A stretch of 34,196 nt of DNA from Draconibacterium sp. (GTDB lineage: Bacteria; Bacteroidota; Bacteroidia; Bacteroidales; Prolixibacteraceae), in NCBI GenBank assembly GCA_016705335.1, contig JADIYN010000065.1:1-34196 (forward strand), given 5' to 3'. Positions 9,626 to 20,280 of this stretch are shown here, piece by piece. Each line of letters starts with the position of its first letter. Within the stretch, counting starts at the first letter, position 1. Below the pieces are notes generated by a model. It saw nothing but the letters and a program-made list of their open reading frames with translations, was not told the DNA's origin and searched no databases. A program made the translations under genes and the position numbers.

Positions 9626-11092
9626 ATGATTAAAAATTGAAGGCAATTAAAATCTAAACCGACGAAATATGGTCAGTTTTCGAAGAAATGACCAAATTCC
9701 CAGGCCTTCCTTTCATGAAGAAGCAATTCAGGACTGGGCTGTAAACTTTGGTAAAAACCTGGGTTTGGAAACTATAAAAGACGAAGTGGGAAATGTGATT
9801 ATCCGCAAACCTGCAACTGAGGGAATGGAAGATCGCAAAGGCATAATTTTCCAGGGTCACCTGGATATGGTTCGCAAAAAACAGCGATAAAAAACACGAT
9901 TTTACTACCGACCCAATCGAAGCTTTTGTTGATGGTGAATGGGTAACTGCAAATGGCACAACTCTGGGCGCTGATAACGGAATCGGAGTTTCGTCGGCAC
10001 TGGCAGTTTTGGCGTCAAAAACCATTAAACACGGGCCGGTTGAAGTGCTTTTAACTGCTACAGAAGAAACAGGCATGGATGGTGCAAAAGGTTTGAAAGC
10101 GGGAGTTTTGCACGGTGATATCCTTCTTAACACTGACACTGAAGACGAAGGAACTTTTAGCATTGGTTGTGCCGGTGGTATTGATGTTTCTGCTTCTTTT
10201 AAAAATAAACTTTCAAAAAAATTACCAAAAAAATCGGCAGCATTTACATTAAAAGTTACAGGATTAAAAGGCGGACACTCAGGCGTTGATATTCATTTGG
10301 GCAGAGGAAATGCCAATAAAGTTTTTTTCCGGGTTCTGAATGAAATCAATAAAAAATCGGATGTAAGATTAGCTGATATACAAGGTGGAAGTTTGCGTAA
10401 TGCAATTCCACGCGAAGCTTTTGGGCTTGTAATTGTAAAATCAAAAAAGGCAGAAAAACTGTTTGCATTGGTAGAAGAGATTTCCAAGACAATTAAAACA
10501 GAACTCGAAAACGTTGAACCCAATTTGGCAATAGAATTGGAAGCCGCGGAAATGCCAAAAAAAATCATGTCGAAATCGCTGCAGAAAAATCTGACAAATG
10601 CAGTTTGGGCTGCACCAAACGACGTGGTTCGCATGAGCGATACGATGCCCGGCACCGTGGAAACCTCATCAAACTTGGCTATTGTAAAGTCGGATAAAAA
10701 CAAAGTTGAGATAAATTGCCTGGTTCGCAGCTTTTCGGAATCAGCAAAATTAGCGCTTGCATCGCGTTTGGAATCAGTATTTACGCTTGCCGGAGCATGT
10801 GTAAGTTTAGACGGAAGTTACCCGGGCTGGAAACCGGATGTAAATTCTGAAATTCTGGAAGTAATGAAAAAAGCTTTATTACAAACAATTCAAAAAGAAA
10901 CCTGAATTACTTGCCATGCACGCCGGTTTGGAATGCGGAATTCTGGGCGCAACATACACCAACTGGGATATGATTTCTATTGGCCCAACTATAAAATACC
11001 CACATTCGCCCGATGAAAAAGTAAACATCGCAACAGTTCAAAAATACTGGGACTTTCTGCTGAATGTGCTGGAAAATATTCCTGAAAAATAA
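9626..11092 (+). CDS. pepD: Aminoacyl-histidine dipeptidase (Xaa-His, M20/M25 metallopeptidase), frameshifted
   Basis: Cytosolic zinc dipeptidase of the PepD family that cleaves dipeptides such as Xaa-His. Metal-binding motifs seen in order: GHLDM (His, about 9855), LGADNGIG (bridging Asp, about 9965), ATEETGMDGA (catalytic Glu-Glu, about 10058), NTDTEDEG (Asp, about 10130) and, near the end, HAGLECG and PHSPDEKV (His). The span of 1467 bases (about 488 residues) matches the family's roughly 485. The start is best placed at the ATG 9626-9628, giving, after small shifts, the usual NLKPTK and then EEMTK(I)PRPSFHEEA. Frame changes lie near 9640-9700, 9880 (just after GHLDMV) and 10895 (poly-A run). 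The stop is TAA 11090-11092, followed by a strong terminator. It fits functionally with the POT peptide transporter upstream. Confidence 0.9.
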
Positions 11093-11108
11093 AACTTTTA
11101 TAAGTTGA

Positions 11109-11139
11109 TTGAGAAGGTGACTTTGGGTCACCTTCTTAA
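11109..11139. terminator. Bidirectional intrinsic terminator between pepD and the GH9 gene
   Basis: Ten perfect base pairs (AGAAGGTGAC at 11112-11121 with GTCACCTTCT at 11127-11136, 5-base loop), extendable to 13 with one G-T pair. On the plus strand it is followed by TAATTTTTC. The stop codon of the convergent GH9 gene (11136-11138) lies inside the stem, so one hairpin serves both genes. Confidence 0.85.
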
Positions 11140-13606
11140 TTTTTCAATAATTTATCTGCAGCCAAAACCAAAAACATAAAGTGGGTTGCACCGCCGCCCA
11201 TCACATATTCGGTTTGCTGCCAGAAATAAGGCCACTCTTTCAATTCAGGAAAATCGGGACGAATGATTCCAGTGCCTGAAACAACTCCACCCGGAATAAA
11301 TGATCTGTCGGCGCGATTTACGCCATAAGCCTGAATAACCGAACGCGATCCAACACCCGAAGCAAATGACGACGTATTTTCGCCCGGATGATTACCCAAT
11401 ACAAAATTCAAAGCGTTAAACAGCAAATCTTTCTTAAACAATTCAGGCAGATTTTTATACAAAAAATACTGCTGCATTCCAAGTCGCTGAATTCCCCAGC
11501 CATCGCCCCAAATGGCAATATTGTAAGGTACACCAAACGGATTTTCTTTTGTCTTTCCTGAAGTTTTGAACTTAATTCCTTGTAAAGCGCAGTTACTTCC
11601 GATTTAAATTCTTCGTTTTGGCAACGGCTAAAAATGCGTGCAACTGAAGCCCCGGTTTGTGATATGCTTTTAACCACAGCATCTTTCATTTCGAAAATAT
11701 CTTTTTGGTATTTTAAATCATCGGTAGTAATCAGCAATTCAACAGCAGCATTAATTTTTCCAGAACTGTTTCTTCCTGATACCTGTCTTTCCACGTCATA
11801 CAATTCAGTTGCAGCTTTTAAACAGCGTGCAGCCAAATCATCATTATAACCTTTTAATACCCGGGCGGCGGAGGCCAGTGCCTGGATTGCAGTATATTCG
11901 TGACCGGCATTTTCCTCGGTAAAAACCCAGCGGTCGTCAGTTTTGCCCGATTCTGTACCCGTTTTTTCGTTTTCCGCAAGTGCCGGATTGTATTTCAAAT
12001 CATCGGTCATCGAACTTGCATCTCCCAGCAATACATACTGCCGAAGGTCATTGCAAATGATGCCGCGGTACAGCCTGCCCATGTTTTCGTAACCGCCCAA
12101 AATGGTTAAAACGCCGTGCTCAACTTGTTGAAGCACATCCGGTTTACCATCGGGTAAATGAATTTCGACAAGGTGGTTTTTTTGGTCGATTGTTGTTTGG
12201 TCCCAGTTAACGCCAAACTCTTCGTATGCCAATGCCAAGGTCCAAACAGTACCGGCCTGCGATTCAACACGCAAATCGTAATCACCTGCATCGTGCCAGC
12301 CGCCAACATTTAATCCCGGAACCTGTTCCAACGGTTTGAATTTTGTTAAAGTTGAAGGTCCCTGCAGATATCCGTCAAAATGGTTTGTGTCAACCGGCGC
12401 CATCAGTGCATCGTCCATGTGGCACTCGTCGTGCCAAACACGGTAGCCTTCGTTAATTCGCATGTGACACATTTGAACGGGCAAAAAATATTCAAGTGTG
12501 GGTTGCCAAACATGACGTTCGTAAACATCGTTATCAATCTTAAAAGGTTCAGTTTTATAACCTTCATATTCAACCTGGTAAATCCCTGGTTTTTTAATTT
12601 CAGAAAAATCGAACTGATAATAATTGAAACGAAGATATTTACCCCATTTTTCAGGATTTCCTTTTTTCACCGTTTCAAAACCTCCATTTTCCGACATACG
12701 AAGCAGCGAAACTTCAGCAATCCTTGTTTCCGAATTATCCAATTCAACAGTAGCGATTTTTGGTTGAGCAGGGTGATAACCGACCTGGCTGACATGAACA
12801 ACAGGTTTTTGTTTGAATCCAACTGCAACATTTGGTTCAACAAACCACTCGATAGCATTTTTTGCAGCGCCAGGCTGAACTTCAGACCGAACAACAAACC
12901 AACCGTTGTTGTGGTAAAACCGTCCGTCAAGCAATTGAACATCGGCATTTAAACTTGTGATTTTCATGGTTTGTGCAGGAACATCGGGTGCAATTGTCAG
13001 TTTTTTCCCGGTTGCTATCGGGAATGCCTGCCAGTTTCCGTCGGCATCTTTTTGCATGGGTCCGTTGGCCTGCAAAGGGAAAATTCCATTTTGTTCATCC
13101 ATGTACCACGATTTTCCGAAGAGTAATCCGGGAAAAAGTTCGAGGTTAAAACCTACTTTTCCAATCCATTCTTCTGGAAGTGGATTTTCCAGATCCACTA
13201 TTATTCTGAAATTTTTCCCCTCACCAATTACCCTGACATTGTAACTAAAATTCAAATCGGGATAAAAAACCGGGTTAAAACCTTTGCGGTTGCGGCTTTC
13301 GTCGGGATAAGTACATTTTATACGAATTTCATTTTTATCGGGAAATACTTCGCGTTTGCCCGTTGCCGGAATGGGTTGCCACTGACCGGGAGTTGGTTCC
13401 AGACGCAGGTCGCCGTTTGTAGCAACACGTGTTCCGTTTTGGATAATTCCGATTGCTCCCTGGTGGCCTTCGGGATAAATATCATAAAACACCATCACGT
13501 TCAGTCCGGGCATTTCGAAATATTCATCGCTGTTAATAATTAGTTTTTGCGCTGAAAGAGATAGCGAGGCTACAAAAAGAAGAATAGAAAAGAGAAGATT
13601 TTTCAT
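11136..13606 (-). CDS. Secreted glycoside hydrolase family 9 (cellulase-like), one frameshift
   Basis: About 823 residues with a signal peptide (MKNLLFSILLFVASLSLSAQ). Residues about 20-265 form a beta-rich N-terminal domain I cannot name. About 268-358 is a CelD_N-type Ig-like domain opening with HVSQVGYHP and closing FKIDNDVYE. The (alpha/alpha)6 GH9 catalytic domain starts about 365 and contains GGWHDAGDYD (about 435-444), the family signature with the two Asp of the catalytic base, and NAGHEYTAIQALASAARVL. After a frameshift near 11530-11550 it continues GDGWGIQRLGMQQYF, VLGNHPGENTSSFASGVGSRS and WQQTEYVMGGGA, whose Glu is the expected acid. GH9 enzymes invert beta-1,4-glucan or related linkages; the substrate here could be cellulose, mixed-linkage glucan or xyloglucan. 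No SusC/SusD pair is nearby, so it is not in an obvious PUL. Confidence 0.9.
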
Positions 13607-13865
13607 TTTACAGTTGGTTTAGATTTATAGATTGTAAAGATATTATAATTCAATTTCCTTTAATTGGCATATTTTGCTTTTTTATTTGTGACGTTGTAAG
13701 GAGCTTTGCACGCTGACAAGTCCATAGTCCCTGGAGCCAGAAACCTGTCAACGTCTTTAGACATAACAGCGTTAACTTTGGGTTGTAAATATATTACAAT
13801 TAGCAGTTGTCTGGCAAAATTTATTCAGAATTCTAAAATGATCCCTGACGGGAAAAATTGGCTTT

Positions 13866-13945
13866 TTTTCTCTCCCCCCGCGCACCCGGGGGCGGGGCGG
13901 GGCCCCCCGCCCCCTGGGGGACCCCCGGAGCGCCCCCCCAAGGAA
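13866..13945. other. G/C-homopolymer stretch, probable low-quality sequence or join
   Basis: About 80 bases made almost entirely of runs of C and G (for example GGGGCGGGGCGGGGCCCCCC, then CCTGGGGGACCCCCGG), in a window that is otherwise AT-rich. It encodes nothing plausible and looks like a degenerate read end. The sequence on either side may not be adjacent in the genome. The 260 bases between it and the GH9 start hold no gene. Confidence 0.7.
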
Positions 13946-13974
13946 CAGGAGGATGAACGCCGCGGGCAGTTGCA

Positions 13975-14610
13975 TTGCTAACCTCCACTTTGTTAATAAG
14001 GAGTATAAACTGGTTCGCTTTACTAGACACACCTTTCCGTAAAACAAATCCATATCCTCTTTTCTATTTGAAAACGGGAAGCCAATTTCAATACTATTGC
14101 CAGGTTTAATCATACAATTTTGGTTATCGCTTGAAGCTGAAATGTGTATCTCCTTTTCGATTTTTGAAGTTGTCGTTAGACCGGATAAAAGCGGCTTTCC
14201 TTTCGCTTCGGTTATTTCTTCTTCGGTCTTTTCAACTGTAAATGAATTGGCTCTTATTTTTATCGTTGTTCCCTCATTGCAAAAAATCGTAGTATCTCTG
14301 TTTGCCTGAATGGTAAATATTTGGGGCTTTTTAAATGTTTATAGATATCAGACAATGAATTAATTGCTTCCGCTTGAACTACGGATGCACTTTTTTTTGT
14401 GGTTGAATCATTTGAAACAGTTATCTTATTTGCTTCATTACTATTTGATTTATTATTAATTATTTCAGAGTGCTCCTATGTTGTTTGTTTTTCAATGTTG
14501 GTCCGAATTAGGCGGAAAGTATTTAATGATTTTGAAAAATGGGGGAAGTTAGTTGTTCTGCTTACCAGTGGATCTTGTTCAATGATATATTGAACATTTG
14601 CTCAGATCGT
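13975..14610 (-). pseudogene. Orphan gene fragment of a Bacteroidota membrane-anchored type, broken at both ends
   Basis: Minus-strand reading from about 14610 gives EQDPLVSRTTNF, then (after shifts near 14480 and 14325) NSNEANKITVSNDSTTKKSA, EAINSLSDIYKHLK, and then a conserved-looking block FTIQANRDTTIFCNEGTTIK, IRANSFTVEKTEEEIT, GLTTTS, IHISASSDNQNCMIKPG and IEIGFPFSNRKEDMDLFYGK. From memory, blocks of this order (DTT.F..EGT.I.I, then LTTTSNG..LETGG, then I.I.FP..K..G..LF.G) occur in large Bacteroidota proteins, some annotated as TonB-like energy transducers or hypothetical proteins; the LETGG part looks shortened here. Both ends run into G/C-homopolymer sequence, so it is a fragment. Function unknown. 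Confidence 0.45.
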
Positions 14611-14639
14611 TATTGTATTTGCCTTTTGCGGGTTTTTCA

Positions 14640-14740
14640 GCTCCCGACTTCGAGAGGGGGTGGCGCGTTGTTTTAAGGAGGGCGGGCGCGGGAACGGCGA
14701 AAGGGGAAAACCGGGGGGGGGGGGTCCTGGGGTCCTGTGT
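14640..14740. other. Second G-rich homopolymer stretch, probable low-quality sequence or join
   Basis: About 100 bases dominated by G runs (AGGGGGTGGCGCG, GGAGGGCGGGCGCGGGAACG, then a run of ten or more G). Like the stretch at 13866-13945 it has no coding sense, and together the two bracket the orphan fragment. From 14741 to 14860 ordinary AT-rich spacer follows down to the stop of the acyl-CoA synthetase. Confidence 0.7.
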
Positions 14741-14860
14741 GTGATTGTGCCAAACATGTGATTAGCAATAAATTGTAAAAAGTTTCAACAACTTTTATTC
14801 ACCATAATATTATTTAAAATAGTAAGTTCACAATAATCACTAATCATTAATCATAATCCT

Positions 14861-16647
14861 TCAGCTTTTCCCCACCGAATAAATATCGTCAATCAAATGC
14901 TGGTATTTGGCTGCGACAATATTCCGTCGTAATTTTAGGGTTGGTGAGAGTTCGCCGGTTGCAGGTGTCCATTCGGCGCAAACCAGGCGGATGCGGCTGA
15001 TTTGTTCGTGCGAACCAAGTGTTTTATTTATAATTTGAACTTCTTTTTGAATCTTCTCAATTACCTCTGGTTTTTGAATCAATTCCTTGTTGTTTTCGAA
15101 ATGGATTTTATGCTCGGCACACCAGTCGTGTAAAAGTGGGAAGTTGGGTGAAATTAATGCACTTGCAAATTTTTCGTTGGCGCCGATAACCATAACCTGT
15201 TCAATCAGGTTCGATGCTTTCAGTTTGTTTTCGATCATTTGCGGTGCAATGTATTTTCCACCCGAAAGTTTAAAAATCTCCTTTTTACGATCAGTAATTT
15301 TAAGGTATTTGCCATCCTCAAAAACGCCAATATCGCCAGTATGAAACCAGCCTTCATTATCGATTACTTCGGCAGTTAAATCATCGGCTTTGTAATATCC
15401 TTTCATCACGCCGGGGCCTTTGCAAAGTATTTCGCCATCATCGGCAATTTTCACTTCAAAGCCTTCCAAAACTGCACCCACTGTACCAATTTTCATTTCT
15501 TTTGAAGCCGGATTGTTCACCGCAATCACAGGTGAAGTTTCAGTTAAACCGTAACCTTCGAGGTTCAACATTTTCGACATACCCAAAACCCTTGCAATTT
15601 TGGGTTGTAAAGCTGCCCCACCCGAAACAACATAAACAATGTTTCCGCCCAATGCTGCGCGCCATTTTGAATAAATTAATTTGTCTGCTAATTTTATTTT
15701 CAGGCTTAAAAGTGGCCCGTAATTTTTATTGTACTCAAAATGCTGTGTTAAATCTAGTGCCCAAAAATAGAGTGATTTTTTTATCCCTGTCAATTCTTTC
15801 CCTTTTGTCACAAAACCATCATAAACCTTTTCCAAAAGGCGAGGTACCGAGTTAAACATGTGCGGTTTGATTTCCTTTATTGCAGAAACTATCTGGCTTA
15901 AATTACCCACATAATAAATCCCCATTCCTTTGTATTGAAAGTGGTAATTCACACTCCGTTCGTACACATGGCAAAGCGGCAGGAAACTGATCACATGATG
16001 ATCTTTTCCCAAATGATGCATTTTTGAATGTGCAACAAAATTTGATACAAGATTTTTCTGTGTCAGCATAACACCTTTTGGAACTCCTGTAGTTCCCGAT
16101 GTGTATATTAAAGTAGCCAGATCTTCGGGTTGAACTGAACTTTTTATTTTCTCAAGTTCAGCGCTGTGTTGTTCCTTTTTTTGTTCCCCAAGCGTCAGGA
16201 TTTCTTCGTAATTTTTTGCCCCGTCAACTTCTTCAAAAGTGTAAACCTGCTCAATATTATCAAGCAAAACCGCAATCGGATTTATTTTTTCGTACAGCTT
16301 TTGATCGCCAACAATTACCAATTTTACCTCAGCATGTTGTAAAATATATTTGTATTCGTCTTCTCCAATTGTCGGGTAAATGGGTACATGCACAACGCCT
16401 GTCATTGCCATTCCCATGTCGGCAAAATTCCATTCGGGGCGGTTGGTTGTAACAGTAGCAACTTTGTCACCTTTTTCAGTCCCAACGCCATTAATCCCAT
16501 TGCAAACTGGTGCGATTTCTCAACATATTCCTGGGTTGAAAAAGTGTACCAACTTCCATCCTTTTTACCGCCAAGGGCATCTTTTCTTGGGAATTCATTT
16601 AGACAACGATCAAGTATATCAAAAGTACGGGTTACTTCCTGTGCCAT
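14861..16647 (-). CDS. Long-chain fatty-acid--CoA ligase (AMP-forming), one frameshift
   Basis: Activates fatty acids to acyl-CoA through an acyl-adenylate, feeding beta-oxidation or lipid synthesis; probably membrane-associated on the cytosolic side. About 595 residues from MAQEVTRTFDILDRC at 16647. Adenylate-forming motifs in order: YTSGTTGVPKGVMLT (A3, P-loop, about 180-195), SFLPLCHVYER, GYGLTETSP (A5), GWFHTGDIG (A7) and ITDRKKEIFKLSGGKYIAP (A8 hinge and onward), ending LSPTLKLRRN. This is the FAA1/FadD15 branch of about 590-600 residues. A single frameshift near 16475 interrupts the N-terminal segment (ALGLKK to GDKVATV); either half alone lacks a complete enzyme. The orientation is towards the doubtful junction at 14.7 kb, from which it is separated by about 120 bases. 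Confidence 0.92.
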
Positions 16648-16799
16648 ATTTTATCGATTTAGTTGAAAATTGGCTAAAATTAAACAAACAGGAGCTACAC
16701 TATTCTAATTGACCGAATGAAACTATTCTGCACCGTAAAAACCTTGGTGCATGTCGATTTTCTGTACTGATAATTCCAAAAATCAATAGGTTTATATAA

Positions 16800-16834
16800 T
16801 CAGACCTGAAGGTTTTAAAACTCTTCAGGTCTGA
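16800..16834. repeat. Palindromic hairpin downstream of ccsBA
   Basis: Twelve perfect pairs (TCAGACCTGAAG at 16800-16811 with CTTCAGGTCTGA at 16823-16834) around an 11-base loop GTTTTAAAACT. It lies 29 bases after the stop of the CcsBA gene. Hairpins with a CAGACCTGAAGG core are, from memory, dispersed in intergenic regions of many Bacteroidota, so this is probably a REP-like element that also acts as a terminator. The T tract on the minus strand is weak (TTATATAA). Confidence 0.6.
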
Positions 16835-16862
16835 ATGAAAATAATTTAAAATGAGTTAAAAC

Positions 16863-19800
16863 TCATCTCAACCTGCATTTCTCCTTTTCAAATTTTGTTT
16901 CCTTAATGTAGGCCCAAACCATCAGTACTCCAAAAAGGATAAATGTGATTGGCACAGCAGGATTTACACCGTCTGCCGAACCTTTTCCATAGGAGTGTAA
17001 TCCTGACAGATAATAATTCACACCAAAATAGGTCATTAAAACTGAGGCAAACCCAAGGATTGAAGCCATGTTATAGTTGAAAACCCCTTTCAATGGCGGA
17101 ATTAAACGCATGTGAACGATAAACGAATAAATAACAACTGTAATTAGCGCCCATGTTTCTTTTGGGTCCCAGCCCCAGTAACGTCCCCAGCTTCGTTGGC
17201 CCAAACACCACCCAAAAATGTTCCGATTGTAAGTGCATATAAACCCACTGTTGCCGACATTTCGTTAATGGTGGTTAGCTGTTCAATATATCCGGTAACT
17301 CTCACCTGGTTCGATTTGTTTCGCAATACTATTAAAACCAAAGCCAAAACCCCAAGTAACGAACTCAGGCCAATAAAACCGTAACTGGCAGTAATTATGG
17401 CAACGTGAATAGCCAGCCAGTATGATTTCAGTACCGGAACAAGCGGTGTAATTTCAGGATTCATCCAACTGAGATGCGCTACAAACAATGCAATTCCTGA
17501 CAAAAAAGCGGCAGTTCCAACAACCATCGGGTATTTCCTCCCAAAAATAAAACCTGCCAGCATAATTGCCCAGGCCACGTAAACCAATGATTCGAAACCG
17601 TTGCTCCAGGGCGTGCCCCGAAATGTACCAGCGAATTGCCAATCCCATGGTATGCATCAAAAATCCGATAAATATCAAACCGAAAAATGTGATACGCAGG
17701 AATTTGGGCAGCGGTTTTTGTCTGAAAATATTTACAAACAACACAAAAAGCAACGAGAACCCAAACAACAAATAAAATGGAAAAATACGTTTGAAAGGGT
17801 TCACTTTATTGTACATAATTTCTATGTCACGCTTGGTTTGTGAAGGGATTAAATCGCCGCCATATTTTACCTGAAAGTTGGCAACCGCCTGTAAAATCTG
17901 GTTGGCATCAACAACGTTTTGCTCAGCTATTGTTTGCAGCAAAAGCTGGAAACCGCTTTTTACAAAAATCGAATCGCCACCTGAATATTCTGCAGCATTT
18001 GCGCCCGGCGGATACCATGAAGCTTCTTTTGTGTCGCGCGGATACAAATTGAACATTGAACCCTGGAAAACCATAAAACAAATGTTTATCCGTTCGTCAA
18101 CATTGATATATTCTTTTTCCAACTTGTTTCTAAAAGCCGGAGCTTTTGCATAAGAAGCCTGAACATTATCTGAAATAGCATAATTTCCCTGGGCATCAAA
18201 AATCTGCTCAATTGTTATATATTTTCCATTGGCACCAAGTAACAGTGCGAGTGGTTGTTCCGAAATCTTTATGATTGGCAGTGTCCTCCAGATTTCAGGA
18301 TAAGTCATCATACTCAAAACCACTTCATCGGGCGTTAATCCGTACAGAGTGGATTTACCGCTGATTTTACGCACAATTTCGCTTGTTAAGGTAGAAATTG
18401 GTTCAATCCGACCATCAACGCCCTGCACCCAAAGTTTGCTGAATTCCTGAACTGTTGCGTCATTTATGTCGGGAATTGCAGCACCGGTTCCGGGTTGGGC
18501 AACAGCGCCAAACGACAATCCACAAACGGCAAACACAAGTACCACAGTTTTTGCCGAAACCTGTTTCAGTTTGCGGGCTAAAAACTGGAAGTAAGAATTT
18601 TTATTGATAAGTGATAATATAAAACCAAGCGCTAACAAAAAATAGCCGATATAGGTAATCCAGGTTCCCCACAAATCGTGGTTCACCGAAAGTACAGTCC
18701 CCATTTCGTCGGTGTCGTAACTGCTTTGGAAAAATTTGTACCCTTTGTAATTCAACGTGTTGTTCATAAAAATGCGCATATCTTCTTTCAACCCGATATT
18801 TTCATCCTGTAAAACCACTTCAGAAGCAAAAGAAGAGGGTGAATTTGAACCCGGATAACGTTCAAGTTGAAAATCTTTTAAATAAATGCTGAACGGTACA
18901 AAAATCGGCACCGAACCGTAAGCCAAACGCAAATTGCTGTTTCCGAGCGGTACAGAAATCGTGTCGGCTGAAACACCTGAATGACCAAAAACAGGTACGG
19001 TTTGCTGGTTAATTCCATCAGAAATCTGAATCATTACCGCATCTTCGCGTGTTTCATTCTGACTTTTAACGGCTGTAAATGTTGCACTTGGCAAAAAATT
19101 ACGGATTAAAAACCGAAATCCACGGAAGCCATATAAAAACATATTTTTTGCAGGAATTGTATCGCCCGGGGCAAATTTAACCGATTGCTGGGTTGCCATT
19201 GTTGTTTCTTCGAGCGAATCGACAGCAGTAACAAACAACTGGTTTTCGTTCATAAAAAACTTTATTGCGGTTGATCGGCCCGACTGGAAACCCGCAGTAA
19301 ATCCGGGATACTCCAGCACATCGCCTTCGTGAAACATAAACGATTGCATACCTTGTGAGGTGGGCGACGAAAAAACAAAATCGATAACCGGTTCGCCACT
19401 TTCAGCGGGAATGGCTTTTCGTTCGGCATCTTCAATAAAACCAACGGCTTTAATTTTTACCGAAGTACCATTTACATCGAACTTTGCCGAAAACTGTTTT
19501 GGCGCCAGTTCCGAAAACAAAACCTTTGTTTCTTTTTGTTGATTTTCGAACCCCGCATAAAAATAACTATCGGTGGAAGTAATAAAGTTTGAACTTGTGT
19601 TTTCGCGGATGTGCATCACACCCTCGTAGCTGATGTACCGGGTAACTGCAGCCCCGATTAAGATCACAAGAAACGAAATATGAAACAAACCCATCGGAAT
19701 CCGTTGCCGCGTGTAAAACCTGTATTTAATAAAATTATTTACAAGATTAATGGCAAGCAACACCAAAATCGCTTCAAACCAGTGGGTTTTGTAAATCAAA

Positions 19801-19925
19801 GCCAGCGCGGTTGGTGTTCCGTAACTGCTTTCGACAAAAGTTGCAATTGCCATAGAAAACGCAAGTGCAAGAAATAGAAATGCCATTACCGGCAACGAAG
19901 TTATGAATGTGTAGATTCGTTTCAT
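16863..19925 (-). CDS. ccsBA: Fused cytochrome c biogenesis protein CcsBA (ResB-ResC, system II), two frameshifts
   Basis: About 1020 residues, matching the fused CcsB-CcsA heme exporter/lyase of Bacteroidota, which delivers heme to the periplasm and attaches it to apocytochrome c. The ResB-like half begins MKRIYTFITSLPVMAFLFLA with four predicted helices (about 10-30, 48-64, 80-98 and 425-445) and a large periplasmic domain between. The central part has another periplasmic segment (about 480-700). The CcsA half carries TM helices from about 710 and, after a shift near 17605, HAPWSNGFESLVYV with a conserved His. After a second shift near 17185-17195 comes the WWD heme-binding motif SWGRYWGWDPKETWALI followed by VHMRLIPPLKG. 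The C-terminus is KFEKEKCRLR. With both shifts repaired it is full length. Membrane-bound; implies c-type cytochrome respiration. Confidence 0.93.
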
Positions 19926-19950
19926 GTTTAAATAATTAGCCGGAAGTCAG

Positions 19951-19994
19951 AAATCACCCCTCTGTCCTACGGACATCTCCCCTTAAAGGGGAGA
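19951..19994. repeat. Intergenic palindromic element
   Basis: Contains a small palindrome GTCCTACGGAC (19964-19974) followed by a perfect hairpin TCTCCCC-TTAAA-GGGGAGA (19976-19994). Elements with this pair of palindromes are, from memory, common in intergenic DNA of Bacteroidota. It sits in the 355-base gap between ccsBA and the beta-barrel gene, which holds no gene. Confidence 0.55.
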
Positions 19995-20124
19995 AAAAGA
20001 AGTAAAAACGGAGATCCGAAGATTGTTTATAATTTTCAAGAGGCTGAAAATAGATGTTATTTAGAACATTTCAAAAAAGACAGGGCTAAATCGGAGCTAT
20101 TTGTATTTTATTTTACGATTGTGC

Positions 20125-20158
20125 AGGAGTTGGACTTTCCAAGTCAAACATTTTTGAA
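20125..20158. repeat. Copy 1 of a 34-base dispersed palindromic repeat
   Basis: AGGAGTTGGACTTTCCAAGT continued by CAAACATTTTTGAA, identical at 33 of 34 positions to 21007-21040. The core TTGGACTT-TCC-AAGTCAAA is an imperfect hairpin in this copy. The two copies flank the beta-barrel gene in the same orientation. Confidence 0.75.
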
Positions 20159-20224
20159 AAAACTTATATTCGAAATAATAGAGAGTTGATGACATATCTC
20201 ACAAATAATAACTTCCGGAAACAA

Positions 20225-20232
20225 TACTTTTG
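20225..20232 (+). promoter_or_regulatory. Candidate -7 box for the beta-barrel gene
   Basis: TACTTTTG matches TAnnTTTG and lies 49 bases upstream of the ATG at 20281. Confidence 0.4.
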
Positions 20233-20280
20233 AAAGCACTAACCCTTGCAACCATAAAATTGCAAGCCGCCAAAAAGTTC

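Noticed and set aside
12380..12952. A 190-codon plus-strand frame inside the GH9 gene
   Set aside because: Antisense shadow of a well-supported domain; composition has no coding character.
13706..14113. Frames across the G/C-rich block on both strands
   Set aside because: They consist of Pro/Gly/Arg runs from homopolymers and end in noise; not a gene.
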